In this document: positions 49,601-63,600 of the stretch, piece by piece | How positions within the stretch are numbered: position 1 is the stretch's first letter | How the letters are laid out: each line of letters starts with the position of its first letter | Source: Serinus canaria | Taxonomy: Eukaryota; Chordata; Aves; Passeriformes; Fringillidae | Assembly (NCBI RefSeq): GCF_022539315.1 | Contig: NC_066313.1 | Coordinates: 32,525,059-32,589,058, forward strand | Length of the DNA stretch: 64,000 nucleotides | Direction: 5' to 3' | Notes under the pieces: generated by a model | Told to the model about the DNA's origin: nothing | What the model saw: only the letters and a program-made list of their open reading frames with translations | Database searches by the model: none | Program-made: the position numbers and the translations under genes

Positions 49601-52600
49601 CTCTCAGCTATAAGCAAACAGAAAGACATTAATATTTTTATTTGGGCTTAAATTTATAGATGTGTGCCATTCTCTCTTTTTCCACTGGGAACAGACAGAC
49701 AGTGAAAAAGATATACATGAAGATCTGGTTGCTTCCTCAACAATTGAGTACTAGTGCAGTGTGCTAGTTAGGTGAAATATGTGCTTTTTCTGACTAGAGT
49801 CAAATCACTTTGGCAAATATGAAGCTGCAGGAGCTAATTTTCTGCTGCACTTTACATTTCATAGGCGTTTCCCCAGCATTGAGTGGATGTTAAACCTTAA
49901 TGCTGAAAGTAAAGCCTCTTGGTCTTCCCTCTCTTTTGGTATAAATAATTACACCTGATGTAAGGCAACAAAGAAGTAAAAGACTGCTGATTATGTTTTT
50001 AATCTAAGAATAATAGCCTGTTCAAGGCATGCTATGACTCATGTTCAATGAAAGTGATGCTGGTTACGTAGTAATTTGGAGCTAAATTTTATTTTATACC
50101 TGCACTTTAGAAAATGTGATAAAATTGCCAGTGATGAAGTGGAATCAAAAGGTACAATGAAAACCATATCAAAAGCTTTCATAATCTTCTGTTTCCCTTG
50201 GTTTTAGCTTGCTTCTTTAAAAAGAATAAGATGACAGACTGGGCTTGGTTTAGTGTTAAAGAACTTGCACACTCTCCCAGACCAGAGTACTGATGTCAGT
50301 CTTTCATTTGTTTCTCTAGCAGGACATAGATAATGTCTTCACAACAACCAATATAGATGCCACCTTCATAGGTTCTGTTTTGCTTTCCTATATATTTGCT
50401 TTCTTATATATATTTTCCTTGAGAGCATTTGTTCAAAAATTCTGTTTAAGGTTCTCACCTTTGTGTAAGGAAACTGCTGTCTTTGTTAAATGCAGTTGAG
50501 CCTGAAGTTCAGGGACACCCCAGGTATGGCTGTTGACTGTTTTCATTAAACCTGCCTTGTTTGTATCAGATTGTATCAGTCCTACATAGCAGAGCTTTCT
50601 GAGGGAGTGCTTAATAGCTGTTTTAATGACATATCAATCAATGTCGCACACTGCAGCTCTGAAGTTTATAACAGAGAAGTAGGTTATTCTTGTAGTCCAT
50701 GATTTTAACCCTTAGGACTTCAGTTCAGATTGGTGTAATGTAGCTCTTTTCCACATTGCTACCTACTCATGTAACAGCTGGGTATCCCTTACTGCCAGTT
50801 CCAGCTGTATTTCCATAACCTGCATCTACACCTGCATCACATTTTAGCAGAACTGCTGGAAGAAAACCTATTGCAAGAGAGAGCAATGCTTCTCTATTCC
50901 ATTTCCAGCCTAAACAGCTCTAGAATTTCATTTGCAGTTCAGATTCCTGAATGTTGACTGATATTTGGTGAGCTGATGTTTTTTGGGGTAAGTTTTTGTA
51001 AATACTCAGAGTGAAAAAAAACCCTCTTTGCATTCTCTCTTGCAGCGATCCTCTAATTCTGCCCTCTATTGACATATTCCTGCTTATTGTCTCCCAGTAT
51101 AATCTCTTGATCAGGATACTGGTGTTCCTCTTGTTCAGTGTCTTTGTGATGTCTTCTTGATGTAAGTATTTGTACTCCAGTTGGCTGCTTCTTCATTCAT
51201 CCTCATTTGCTGCTGTCTATAGGTTATCACTTTGTTCCAAACCATCCATACCTGCAATGTTTCACTGGGGAGGAGAGACATGACAGTGTTTTCATCTTGT
51301 ATTCTACTTCTGTGGTCATAGCTTTGGAACTACTTGGTCGTTTCTGTGTTGTGTTCATACCTGACATTTGAGACTGTACGACCTTAAAAAAAAATATTGT
51401 TTATATCTGATGTTTTCTTCACTAGGAAGCAAACTACAAGTCTTGGCAGGGTTTGGGAATCTTTGAATCCAGAAGAGTGGTAGCTGTGAAAGTCAAAGGC
51501 CCAGCCTGTCTATCCAGTTGGGTCTTTGTTCTTTTGGTGTCAGAGAAGTCTAGTAGTAACAGTTTTGCTGCTTTCCTTAATTAATTACTTTAGATTTGTC
51601 ATTTGAGACTAATTCTCTCTGAGATCTTTTGCATGAGTAGCCTTAAAGCCAAAGGACTGAAAATCTGGTTGTTTTAAGCTGCTGCTGATTTTTTGTTTTA
51701 GGCCAGACTCCTGTCTTTTAAAGCATACTTAGATGAAAGTCTTCTTACACTTACCTCTTTCTTATGCTTTTTACCTTTCACTACCTTTTTGCAGGAGTGG
51801 TAGCTATCAAGATTTCAGATTGCAACACCTGGTTCTGAGACCATTTCCAGTAGTTCTTTTCGGTCTCAATAACATTCATCATTAGCCAAATATTCATTTA
51901 TATGTCAAACATTAAATGTATATATATTTATACACATTTATAAAAATACAAATATTAGAAATAAGTGTCAAATATTTAATTCATATTACAGCAATGAATA
52001 CATCTTCTTAGAAATCCTAATTTTACATTTGAGATGTAGGATGTAGTGAAGATTAAAGGTCCATATTAATTTTCTGTGAACTTACTGATGCTGAAAATCA
52101 GTGCAATTTGTTGCTGATATTCACATACAACTGTGCACTACTCACATAATAGTACAGAAAATAGGGATGTAAGGAGACAATTAGAAGAGGTGTTCTGGAT
52201 TCACTTTTTCTCTTGGTAAAGCCCTTGGAAGCTCATAAAAATTGCCTTGAGTTTAAATGTACCCAAAGGTTGACCCACTGGGGTGAATTACTCTCATTTC
52301 TTTGATAGATTAGTTCTTCACAGGTGAATTCAGTGGTGATATACCAGAGAAAGATGAGGAATGGCTGCTCAGCCACAAGGCCACTTGAGACCTAACAGTG
52401 TGTAGGGCAGGCTGCTTGCTTCTTGTCCTCTTCCTCCTAGTAAATGTGCTTTGAATTTGTCTAGACTGATTTCAGCATGCTCAAATGAACATGCCCGAGG
52501 TTTTGAAGGCATTTGTATTTGTGCATAGAAGTCCTACAGATTCAGTAAGATCCCAGTGTTGCCTGTGACTCTCTCATCTCATATAGAGAGGGGTTCACCC

Positions 52601-55600
52601 TTTCATTTATATCTTTCTCAGCCTACCCAGGTCTGCTTAGATCTCCCTTTGTATCTGAATTCATAAAGAGCGAGAGAACAGGCATAACTTCATGTCCCCT
52701 GTGCTGCTTGCAAATTTATGCCTCTCTGATAAGTTGCAGTTGTTAGGGAGAATGATCAGGGGATGGAGCAGAGACACTCCCTCCCACACCGAGAGAGGGA
52801 CAAAGAAATCCTTTCTGCTATCTGATAAGAGAAAATAGAGGCACTACCGAATGAAATTAATTTAGTGAAATGATGAGGCTGCAGTAACGATATCCTGGCA
52901 CTACTTTGCAGTTTATCCATCACAGTGCAACATCTCTGCATGATAACTGAGCAGCAGTGACATAAAATCAACAAATGCTGTTAGGTAGTAAAAGGATGTT
53001 TTAATGTAATTATGTAGAGATACCATCTCTGTCCATACAAATGGTTCATCTTCCAGCAGCTATGGCAAGCTTAAAAAATCAGGCAGTACATTTGAATTAG
53101 GAGAGATAAACAAAATCAATCAATGTATGTATTAGAGCTGTACATTTACTACAGATGGTAACTAGTTTTACTTCTAAACAGAAAACTGCACATGTAATAG
53201 TCTCAACATACTCAGCACCTATTGGCATCAGCTACAGTAAGTTGATTGCAGGAATTTGCAATGGATCTCAGTGGAGCAATGTAAATGAGTAATGTTGCCA
53301 TTACAATATACATTCCTTTATAGATTTTAATTTCTACGTGAGTTCTCTTTGTTTCTGAGTGGAACTGTATTGACACAGTATTTTGTCCATGTAAAATCCA
53401 CAGTATCTGCAATAACAATAGCCCAGTGGATTGCACTTCAAGTATGATTACAGACAACTCATTTCTCCAGACCAGTAGAACGTAAAAATTTACAAGTCAG
53501 AACTGTTGTGCCTTTTTCCCTTGAATTTGCTGTGCACTTTGTTACCATTTCTTGAAATATATCAGCAAATGTAAAACCGTTTCTATGACACCAAAAGAGT
53601 ATTCTAGTGAAAATTTATGTGAAGAATAAAATTCAAGCACTGAACAGTGAAATGTAAAAAGTAACCAAGATGATGAATGTTCGTTCCAGCCTATACAATT
53701 CAAGTCTATTCAAGAAATGCTTAGGATGAACTCAGTCACTCTACCTCCACTTTCTTGTCCTGCTCTGAAGTCTGTGCTAAGCATCTACTTAGACCAGCAC
53801 ACAACTGTGCCTGTTAAACAAGTGTGGGTCCACGGTCACATCCATACATCTCCTGTAGCCCTGAGCTCATGTCCAGTTCCCCTCCCAGTTCTGGAGCTAA
53901 ACCAGCTCTCCTCGCTGCTAGTTTGTTGACTGCTTTGGGAGTCAAAGTAGAGCATGAATAATTCTTACAAAGTTTGATGCTGAATGGTGAGTCCTTTCAA
54001 ACCTCCAGGGATAAATAAAAGGATAAAGGAAATATCTGTTTCAAAGAGAGAGAATAGTAGCTTTAGCTTCCCTGAAGTCAGAACAAGCAACTACTTGAAC
54101 CAAGAATAGAAGCCTGGGGTTCACGACTCCAATGCTGAGTCTAAATTATGCCTAAGTAATACGAGCTTGTGGGAGTCATTATTCACTTGCTTTTCTTTCT
54201 CTCCACTTTAGAACCCTAGAATATCTGAAAATAAAATAAAAATTATATTCAGAAGGATTATATATTAAATTGGAGTCGCATGACAATTAAAGAACCGCAA
54301 ATAAGATTTTGTGTTGCAACAGTGTTTAATGAACTGTGAAAAATCAGGGAAGTATGGAGAGATAGCTGAAAGGCGATATAGTATTTTTGGGGGCGTAGTA
54401 GTAAAGAAAGTGCATAGGAAAGTGAATTTTATAAACCAATTAAGTGAAAACTATTGTTGAAGAAGTAATTTTTAGGAATAAAGACCTTGTGTTGGTCATC
54501 GTTGTCATGGTTGGTTCTATTTTGAAAACTTGGTCATGCCCAGCAGATCTGCCAGGATTGCCATGTGTGTTCCACCTTTATCTTGCAGGTGTTTCCTGCA
54601 TTTTTTCCTAAATTTTCTTTGCTCTTGCTCATTTTGAATTTCAGTTATGTAAAGATGGTTGATTTTCTGTCTCAAGAAAAAGTAGACAGTCACTGGCTAG
54701 CTGCCTTTTCTTTATAATTTATGTGAATCTGAGTTTACATTGGGTGTAATCACTGATGAATATTCATGCAATCTAGTATCTTTGAGGAATTGTTATCCTG
54801 TTTAATCATGCTTTAAAGCTTGTGATCCTCTTTCCTGTTGATAATGCTTCTTACCATATTTCCTGTTGTGAAGAGACTGAGCCACTCAAAGATGCTGAGC
54901 TTAGGTGGTGATTTGGGACGTCGTGCAGAAGTGGGATGGGTTTTCATCTTTTTTGAGAGCTGAGGCCAGTAAGATGCTTGGCGTTGTCTCTGGGAAGCTG
55001 ATAAGATAGTTATCAAATCAAATACTCCCTGATGTTGGGAAAGCAAAATAAGCAGTATATCATGTTTTTTCTCTGCTATTAGAGGACAAGTCTCATTTAC
55101 TTTCAAGGTCACCTTCAGCAGCCACTTTGCTTGTCACTCAGGTCACTCCCTAAAGCAAGAGACCGGCCCTACTCCAGTTTCAAGAATGAATCTCTTGTGT
55201 AGGGGGAATTTAGCAAGCAGTACTGAAAGAGCTTGCACCAAATTGTGTCTGGCTTAGCTTCCTTGTGCTGAATACACAAAAGGACCTCTGTGCCCCTTCC
55301 CTCCAATTGCTAATGAAGCTGACTTCAGTCTCTGGTTGCACCTTCTGGGGGTTTCTATATCTCTGTATGCGTACAGTGGCACTAAGGCAGGCAAACCAGA
55401 GATGGAGTTTTCATTTTACAGACCTGAACATGATGTTGAAATACTTGTACTTTGGTATAGACTATCGATACTATGGTGACACTGCGCCTGTTGCACTTGT
55501 TAGGACAAAATATAGTATGTACTAATAAAGTAAATGTATTTTCTATTCTATTCTATTATTATATTCTATAATATTTTAGATAACCAGAAGCAAGCACATC

Positions 55601-57326
55601 ACTCTAAGAATTTTCAGGATTTTTTTCATGTCTTCTGAATTAATATTTTTTTCTTGTTCTTATGGGGGTTCTGTAGCAATTGTGTTCTATGGGATTTTTT
55701 CTGTTAGCTTCCTAGAGGGCTCAGACCTGGAAAATGCTCTTATATGGACAATTAAAGATTGCTTGAAGACACTTGTTTTTTGTCTCCCCGGGAATATTGC
55801 AAACATAGGTACAGAAACACAGTTCTAACTTCACCTTAGCTGTTCTCTACAATTCAGTATCTTGAGGAAAAAATTCCTGATGCCACCTTGGTTGTATAGT
55901 GATGGTTGCCTTGTGCAGTCTTCATTCCTGCAGACTCACTGGTTACATGTCAGCACTTTTTCTGCAGATATATCATAACACTTGTTTTTTCTGCTATGAA
56001 ATACACCATTCATGTGTACAGACATAACAATTCTCCTTCAATTTGTCCTTCCAAGAACAGCTGTGCACAGCTGTGTATTGCAGGAATATTTCTTAAAACT
56101 TAAAACTGCAGATCACTTTTAAATCAGTCAGTCTTTTTGTGTAGATGTTTAATCAATGACTGTTTGGAGAAAGATTAGTGCAGGCTCTCTACAGTGCCCA
56201 GACATGGTATTTTTCATGTCACAGGAATGCTATGAGGGTGGTGTGGGATTGCATGGCAGTGCTGCAGGGAGTGGAACAGGAGGGGGCAAGTACATCCAGC
56301 TCCAGCCTTCCTTCGGGTACATTACATTCTGTTGGTAAACGAAATAAGTTCTTCCACTTGTGCTTCTGTTATTTTGAGTTTTGATTAAAACTGGAGTTTC
56401 TAGTGTGCCATAAATACACTTTATATAATGATTCCCTTTCAGACTCCTTAAAGGAACTAGAGTAGTTTTTTCTCAGAAAAAATTTCCAACCCTCATGCTT
56501 TCCTAAATTAGTAAAAATAAGAAAATTTTAACATACTTTTTAAGCAGCAATACTTTTGAAGGTTAAGAAAATGTTATTTCCATCACAATTAACACTTACA
56601 TGTATTCATCTGTTATCTCTATTTTTTTGGGGGATTATTTTTGCTTCATAGCTATCTGTTAAAGGAGTCTGGAAAGGTTGATGACAGTGATATATACAGC
56701 ATGTTTAGAAGACTAATTTTTTTACCCCTATCCTTTACAAGCTTCTTTGACACTTCTGAACATATTAAGGCTAGATCCTAGCTCTTTGCCCAGGTTTTTC
56801 TATTCAGCCATTAAGCTCTTGACCAGATGCCTGAGTCCATCTGTCTTACAGTAATTTACGAGTCACAAAGACACCTCAGTTTTCAAATGAACTAGAGAAG
56901 TAGTAGTTTTAAATGTAAGAACATGCTTCTCTGGAGTAAAAGACTGGCATTCACCTCTACTGAAAGATGTTCTGGCTGTCTTTATGTAGTATGGGATGCT
57001 CATTACATAATTACTTATGTGTCCAAAGAATTGAGACTTGGGTACTGACCAGACAAGAAAAAAAGTTGCTGTCAGTTCTATTTCAAAATAATTTTGCTTG
57101 ATAAAAAATCTATAGAATTGAAGATGCCAAATATTGATCTCTTCTCCTCCTGTATTTCCATCTGTGCCTTCTCCTATTGCATTTAATATTTTTTTAAGCA
57201 GATAAAGAATTTGGAACAAAATTTAGCTGAATGATTAGAGATTTTATTCTTTTTCCCCTCTGCAATAATTGCCTGAGAAAGCGAATAATTAGTTCAACTG
57301 ATCACAAGACACAGAGCCTGCAGTTC
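46602..57326 (+). other. Long unique intronic stretch
   Basis: 10.7 kb without recognisable exon or young repeat. Open frames up to 118 codons (56863-57219 -) show no coding character. A short ATTCT run at 55541-55557 is not attached to a visible CR1. Confidence 0.5.
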
Positions 57327-57410
57327 CTGAGTCCCTGCTCTATTGTCAGACACTTGCCTTGGGAAGTCATTTAATTTCTCTGCTTACAGTACTTGCTAAT
57401 TTCTCAGGAG
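57327..57410 (+). mobile_element. MIR / CORE-SINE-like relic
   Basis: The segment CTTGCCTTGGGAAGTCATTT at 57353-57372, followed by AATTTCTCTGCTTACAGT, follows the conserved MIR core (TTGGGCAAGTCACTTAACCTCTCTG-type) with several substitutions, in the right order and with a plausible preceding GAGTCCCTGCTCT. Birds keep few copies of this ancient SINE. Confidence 0.45.
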
Positions 57411-58980
57411 TCTAACACAGCTAATGTTAGAAGAGGATGGGGAAGATCTATCCTGTTCTGCTTAAGAACCTACCCTGTGGCCAGATTCATTAGGTCCTTT
57501 TCAAGATCCTGGGTTTTATAGCCATTTCTTAGCCTCTCCATTTCTGGCTGCGATCTCCATTGATCAGACATTGGGGTTTTTCCTCTCTCAAGCTTAGGAA
57601 GCCCTATTTCTGCTTTTTGTTGTTGTGCTTTGACAGAGTTGTTCCATCTCAGTATCTAGGGAGACTGCACATAAGTTCTCTTTCTAACCTAGGATTTTCT
57701 TTTCCTTCCCCCTTACCCTGCTTTCCCCAGGAGTTTCTTCCTCCAATTCCCTCAAAGGCCTGGGATGCCTGGTCTCCACAGCTACCACTTATCTAGTCAT
57801 TCCTGAGATGTCCTTCTTTCTTCCAGCTATTTCTCGTGTCTTTTTCCTCATTCCCATGAAATCAAGCATGTTCTTTCCTCCATTTCAATGACCCAGCATC
57901 CCTTCACACATGCTCATTGGTGTTATCGAAGGACTCATTTAACTTTACATTAACAGCTTTGGCCCAGTGACTGACAGGCAACATGACCATTGTTCTTCAA
58001 TGCACTTGTGAAGCAATAGATGCATCAAAACATCACTGTGCTAAACATTATGCACCTAATTCCTTAACTAGGGCATCACAATTCACAGCATGTGCTGCTT
58101 TTCTAGTCCCAGGATATGGACTGGAGCCAGCTTCTTTTATTATTAATAACATCAATAGCTACAAACATTTTGAGTTTCCTCTGACTAAATATGTGCATAA
58201 CTGAGTCTCATTTTTACAAAATCAAAGTAAGTTCCCTTCTCTTTTTGTTAAAAATGTATCTGTAGTCCTTTAAGTAGTAGGCTTCCTTTATCCTGTCATA
58301 CAATGTCTTTCAAGCTAGTCTACCTTAGCTTTCATAATGTCCCATGAAATAAGGCAAAACCTGCAGTAACAGATCACAAAATACTGGTTTGTTCAACTCC
58401 CCTCTTTGCCTACACTTCTCACTTGCATTTTTCTTAGTTTTCTTTCTACATAGAAACTTATCCATTTTGTTGTCATGGATTTCCTGTCATGTCCTGTCCA
58501 GGTACTAAAGTTGTGATCTTCACTTTCTGTCCTTCTTATACATGCCAACTTGGGGGTGATGGATGCCTTCTTACCAGTGCAATCCTTTTCCTTCTTGTCC
58601 CCATGATGGGAGAGGTCTCCAGATTCTGTAGCTATGAGGGATGCAGTGGTTCTTCATGTGGAAGGGATCTACAGAGAAAGTTATGATTTAAGAGGAAAGG
58701 TGTCCTTGTCCATCCTTCCCAGTGCCACACCTTTCTTCACTTCACAAAGCCACATCTTTGTACCTGAGATTTCTCTGCATGCTGAGTCACCACGTCTCTT
58801 ATTCAGTCATTCAGTCTCAAGCAAGTATAAAGTCCCAGCACCTTTGAGTCAGGCACATTGTAGGAACACTTTGCCACATCTGAACAAAGCTCTTGATAGA
58901 GGGTCTTTTACAGTTTCTGATGACTTTCTCACTAAAAACTGCCCCCTTGAGTAACTTTCTTTTCTTTGAAGAACTTTAAT
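57411..58980 (+). other. DLG2 intron, unique sequence
   Basis: No exon or repeat recognised. Confidence 0.5.
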
Positions 58981-59040
58981 TTCCTTCCCTTCCCCTTCCC
59001 CTTCTTCTTCCCCTTCCCCTTCCCCTTTCCCGTTCCCTTT
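58981..59040. repeat. Pyrimidine tract, imperfect (CCCTT)n
   Basis: Sixty bases made of C and T except one G at 59032, built of TTCCCC/CTTCC units. Confidence 0.95.
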
Positions 59041-60185
59041 CTCACTTCAGCACATGCAAGGAATAAGCGGACATACAAAAAATAAGTGGCTTTGAAGAGC
59101 CACTGTGAAGCAAACTTTGCAAGAAAATGAGTGCCTTAGAGTAAATTAAGTCTGGAAGACAAATTTCTGACTCCTTTGTTCAGAGCTACAGAGAATACTT
59201 TGAATACAGGCCTTTTCCTGGCATGCTTAGTTCTTTTACCATTTTAACTTTTACAGAGAAGTAATAGTACTCAGACTAGCTGATTTTAAAATAAAGTTTT
59301 TGATTTTTCTCTCTTACAGAAGCTGTGATATCTTATGGATAAGATTGCCCCCATGTTATTAAAAATCTGCAGGGTAAAGTAATTCTCATGGTAAAACAAA
59401 TAACCTTTGACTGCACTCTTGACTTCCCTGGCCTCTCACAAGTATAACAGAGCAAAAAGTAAATCTGCACAACATTAGATGTGTTTCATTTGCTGAAACA
59501 TGCCTTTTTAGAGACTCTGTTAATGGCTGATTCTATGTTACAGAGAAATATGCATTCATTAATTGTTATCTAAAAGAAAAATCTGGACAATTAAATATAT
59601 GCAGCCACTCATAAAAATCCTAGAAAGGCAAAATATTTGAAACACACATTTCTCTATCTTCTGTCAACATGGGCTCACAGACATAAAGATGGTCTACAGT
59701 AGGTCTGATCCTTCCTAGAAGCATCAGAATCTCTGTGTACACTTTAATGCCCAGTACATCCTTATCTGCTTCTGTCCAGAGACTCCCAAACACACTACTC
59801 TGATGGATGCAGCTGTTCAGCAGCAGTTGCCCACGATGTACCTGAAGGGTACTTATTTATTAGGATTTTTTACATCTGGTGGCAATTTTGTTTTGCAATA
59901 GACTTTGCAAGTAGGTGCCCAGTTGTGCATTTGCACGTGCAACTTCTGGTTTCTACCAGTGTGGTGTGGCCATGGGGGAAGAGTAAAAAGGAAGTAAATA
60001 TTTAGTGTGGGTAAAAAGAATGGAATTCTCAGTAACTTCTTTCCAGAAAGGTTTCTCTGAATATTATCCCTTTTGTAAGTATTCCAGTAGCAGTTGAGTT
60101 TGAAAATAAATGAATTACTCCTTCAGAGAACAGAGGGGGCTTTTTAGGAGTATTCCAAGAGCCAGGGTAGATAATGTCCAGCAGA
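59041..60185 (+). other. DLG2 intron, unique sequence
   Basis: No exon or repeat recognised before the microsatellite. Confidence 0.5.
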
Positions 60186-60255
60186 ATGGCATGGCATGGC
60201 ATGGCATGGCATGGCATGGCATGGCATGGCATGGCATGGCATGGCATGGCATGGC
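60186..60255. repeat. (ATGGC)14 perfect pentanucleotide microsatellite
   Basis: Fourteen uninterrupted ATGGC units, abutting without spacer the ATAGA array on its right. Confidence 0.98.
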
Positions 60256-60352
60256 ATAGAATAGAATAGAATAGAATAGAATAGAATAGAATAGAATAGA
60301 ATAGAATAGAATAGAATAGAATAGAATAGAATAGAATAGAATAGAATAGAAT
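60256..60352. repeat. (ATAGA)19 perfect pentanucleotide microsatellite, expanded CR1 tail
   Basis: Nineteen perfect ATAGA units plus AT; on the minus strand this is (ATTCT)n. It sits exactly where the terminal ATTCTATG repeats of the adjoining antisense CR1 should be, so it grew from them. Confidence 0.97.
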
Positions 60353-60690
60353 ATTTCTGTTGGAAGGGACCTACAATGACTATCTTGTCCAACTGCCTGA
60401 CCAGTTCAGCACTGACCACATTGAGGGCATTGTTCAAGTTCCTTTCTTATACTTTCTAATGAGGCTTAGGGCATCGATCTTCTCTCTAGAAAGCCTGTTC
60501 CAGTGTATAATAATTCTCTCAGTAAAGAAATGCTTCCTTATGACTAGTCTGAAATTCCCCTGGTGCAGCTCTAAATTATTTCCACATTTTCTATCACTGG
60601 ATCCCAGGGAGAAGAGGTCAGCACCTCTCTCTCCTCTTCCTCAGGGAACTGTAGGGAGCAATGAGACTTGTTCATATGCACTGGGGCAAG
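60353..60690 (-). mobile_element. CR1 LINE 3' fragment, antisense, with microsatellite tail
   Basis: On the + strand it shows the reversed CR1 tail: GTTGGAAGGGACCTACAATG, CTTGTCCAACTGCCTGACCA, AGCCTGTTCCAGTGTATAAT, TCTCAGTAAAGAAATGCTTC, AATTCCCCTGGTGCAGCT and ATCCCAGGGAGAAGAGGTCA. The 3' end of the element is at the left and runs into the ATAGA array. The 129-codon + frame at 60360-60749 is an antisense frame of the element. Confidence 0.92.
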
Positions 60691-63600
60691 ACTGGATGGA
60701 AAGGAAAATGTGTTCCAGTAAGTACGGTCTGACTTTGCTCTTCAAATGACTGACTTCTTTGTACGGTTTAGTTTTCTTTTACATTAGAAAACACAGCCTT
60801 TAAAAATGACATGTTCATTTATGCCAATTTTTAGGCAGAAGAGTACTGTCAGGAAGAGATTTTCACCTCTCAAACTAAATTCCGACATCTTTAACACTTC
60901 AAACCTCCTAGGTTTTTTCCTAGTTGAAGGAAGGATGAAGAAAACTCTGCATTGCTGCTATCACCCTGGCAATAATACAAGGCTTTTCTTAAATTGTCTG
61001 TGCAGATGGCTGTCAGATTTATTGGGTCACTTACTTGCTACCATATCATCAGTTCATGTGTCAGAACTCTTTGGGAAAGGAAAGGCATGCACTGTTAAAA
61101 GCTGTCATGGAAGTTGTTCAGCAATGACAGTTTATCTCATGCTCAGCTGCCTGCTGCTGCTGCAGACCCCTTTTTACCACACAGATCCTGGTACCCCTCG
61201 GGGGGCACAGCATGGCAGCCTGACTCGATGAGAGAGGTTTGGAAGTCATCGCTTCCATGGAATGACCCTCTGTCAGGAAGCAGGATCTGGAGCATTGCAG
61301 GTTTTCTGGAAAATCCCTGCATCTGCTGCCTGGTCACCCTGGAGGGGAAGGAGAGGAATAGAAAACAGATTAGCCTGTGTTATGAGACTCAATCCTTTTA
61401 TTGATTGCCTTTAAGGGATGCTTTTCATGGCACAATTAGCCAGAACTTTGAACGTAAATCCTATTTTAGACATTTTTAAGCCTGAGTTAGCAGTAAAGCA
61501 CACACTTACTGTCAGCATTCAGGCCAGATTACTGAAGCAGTCTCCAGCCCATCCTCTTCTGCTGATGCACCAAGTCCTCCTGTGACTGATGTGCTTCTCT
61601 AGAAATGCCTTCCCTCACAGTACAGAAAAGGATCTTGAACATACATAAGCCAGTGAAATGCTTTGGGTTTGCTGTGAAAATGCTACTTTTGGACTAATTA
61701 AGTGGTCAAGATACATGTTGTGTGTAACCCACTAAGTGCTTTGAACATGAAACTGGATTGTTGACCCTTAAGAATCCTCAGTGAGTGCCAAGACACAGCT
61801 CTGTAAGGAGAAGTAAAATGTTTCCATGAAGGGGAATGAGTAGGCTTGGAACCTCCCTCTGTGAGTAATGTGCCAAGAGTGGGAGAGGCTCCCAGGCACT
61901 CAGGCAGCTGGCACACAGGATCTGTGCTGCGTCCCCTGCTGCTGTATTCCAAGCTGTGACGGGAATTGGGGAGAAAGGCCACCTTAGGCTGGTTTGGGAT
62001 GGACACAGAGTCCTACTTCGTGCCAAGTTTCTGGACAAAGCACTTAAATAGTTGCTATATAGTCACTTCTGATTGAAGCTCACAAAACATTAACTTATTA
62101 ATATTTAATATTCATATGCAAATCACAGTTAGCCAATTAGTTTTCCCTGCAGCTTCAGCAGTTTCACCAGAGGCTTATGCTTAAGTACCTTAATTTGTCT
62201 TTCTGAGGAAGGTGAAAGTGTTAAAAGGAGCTTTAATTTGTAGTTTAGTTGTCTTTCCAGGTTTTGTAGCAATCTGTTAAAAGATGATTAGAATAAATGA
62301 GTTTATATTCCATTTATTTCCTGCAAAAAGCAGTTAAAATGTTGATATTGAAGCAAAGACAAAGCTTGCTAGTCTAAGTAGGTGGTCTCACTTTATTGAC
62401 CTATTTACACACCTTCACCCCAAAAGACATTTTGCTCTTTCTGTGACTTTGAATTAGCTGCAGTCTATAATAACACATTGGATTATTGTATGTTTTTGCA
62501 TCTCTAGAGGTAGAAGTTAGCCTCTTACTAGTAACTGCTGTTATTTTTTGCTTTAAATCTGAACTCAGGCTTTTCCTCATTTGTTGTTCAAGGTTATGAT
62601 GACAATTTTCTCTCTCAGCTCTGGAGCAGATACAGTATATGATAGCACAGGATAAAGTGGATAGCAGAATGTTGCTGTATCAGACAAGGCAAAAAGTGTG
62701 ATAATTTGAACCAGAAATTGGATAGATGATGTAAAATCTAACAACCCAAGAAAGTTGTGTGGTTTAATGTACTTCTCTCTGGTTGAAAGAGTTATTTGAC
62801 TCACAGGACACTTAGCTCCTCTCAATTTGCTGATGATTTCTCAAATGTGTGACACAGAGGGAAAATTGGCAGCACTTGTTTTTCAATACTTCATTGCCAT
62901 TAGTACCTCAGAGCTGGTCAGAGTGTGTGTGTAATATGGTTAAAGCACTGCTGAGAGCAGGGGAAGACCACTTATCTGTGCCAGCCAGACGCGTGGAGCT
63001 TACAGCTCTAATCGTCTTCCTGAGCTCGAACACTGCTTGGAGCACTTGGTGTTAAAGCTGCACCAGCACTTCCCACCTTTCTAATGACCCTCATCCACAG
63101 TAAGGTACCTCTGCTCTTACCATCATTTTCTTGCCACCTGAACTTCACTTTGCCTCTGCTGAGCACGTGTTGACTGATAACAGAACAGACTCATTTCAGA
63201 GTTACTATATCCACCTTCATTCATTTTTTAGTGCAGTAAATGCATTGGTTAAGCAGGGGGTGCTTTTATTTGTTGGGCTGTTTGTCTTTTAACCTCTTCA
63301 AAAACACAAGCAAAGCACTGCCAGGTAAGGTGCAGAGATTTCTCTGCAGATGCAGATGTATTGTCCTCATGTATCACTTCCAGCTGCTCAAAAAAGTGTA
63401 GTAAAATGTCTCACTGTGGACTGGATGTGTGTCCTCTCTTGTGAATAAAGGCAGCACAGCTTCTATGTATTGAGAATTCATACAGGGGACAGTACAGGGG
63501 AAAGTACTGTCACTGAAGTACTTGTTTCATAGGAGCTAAGTAAATTAATGTCACGACTGGAATAAAAATAATTCATTTTTACATGCTAACCCATTTCTTA

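Noticed and set aside
55541..55557. Short ATTCT run
   Set aside because: No CR1 sequence adjoins it on either side; simple AT-rich repeat.
60029..60437. Minus-strand frames encoding repeated MPCHA and ILFYS peptides
   Set aside because: They are translations of the two pentanucleotide microsatellites; a five-base unit keeps frames open by itself.
60806..61231. 141-codon + frame
   Set aside because: No recognisable domains, overlaps other open frames, and follows directly on a CR1 fragment.
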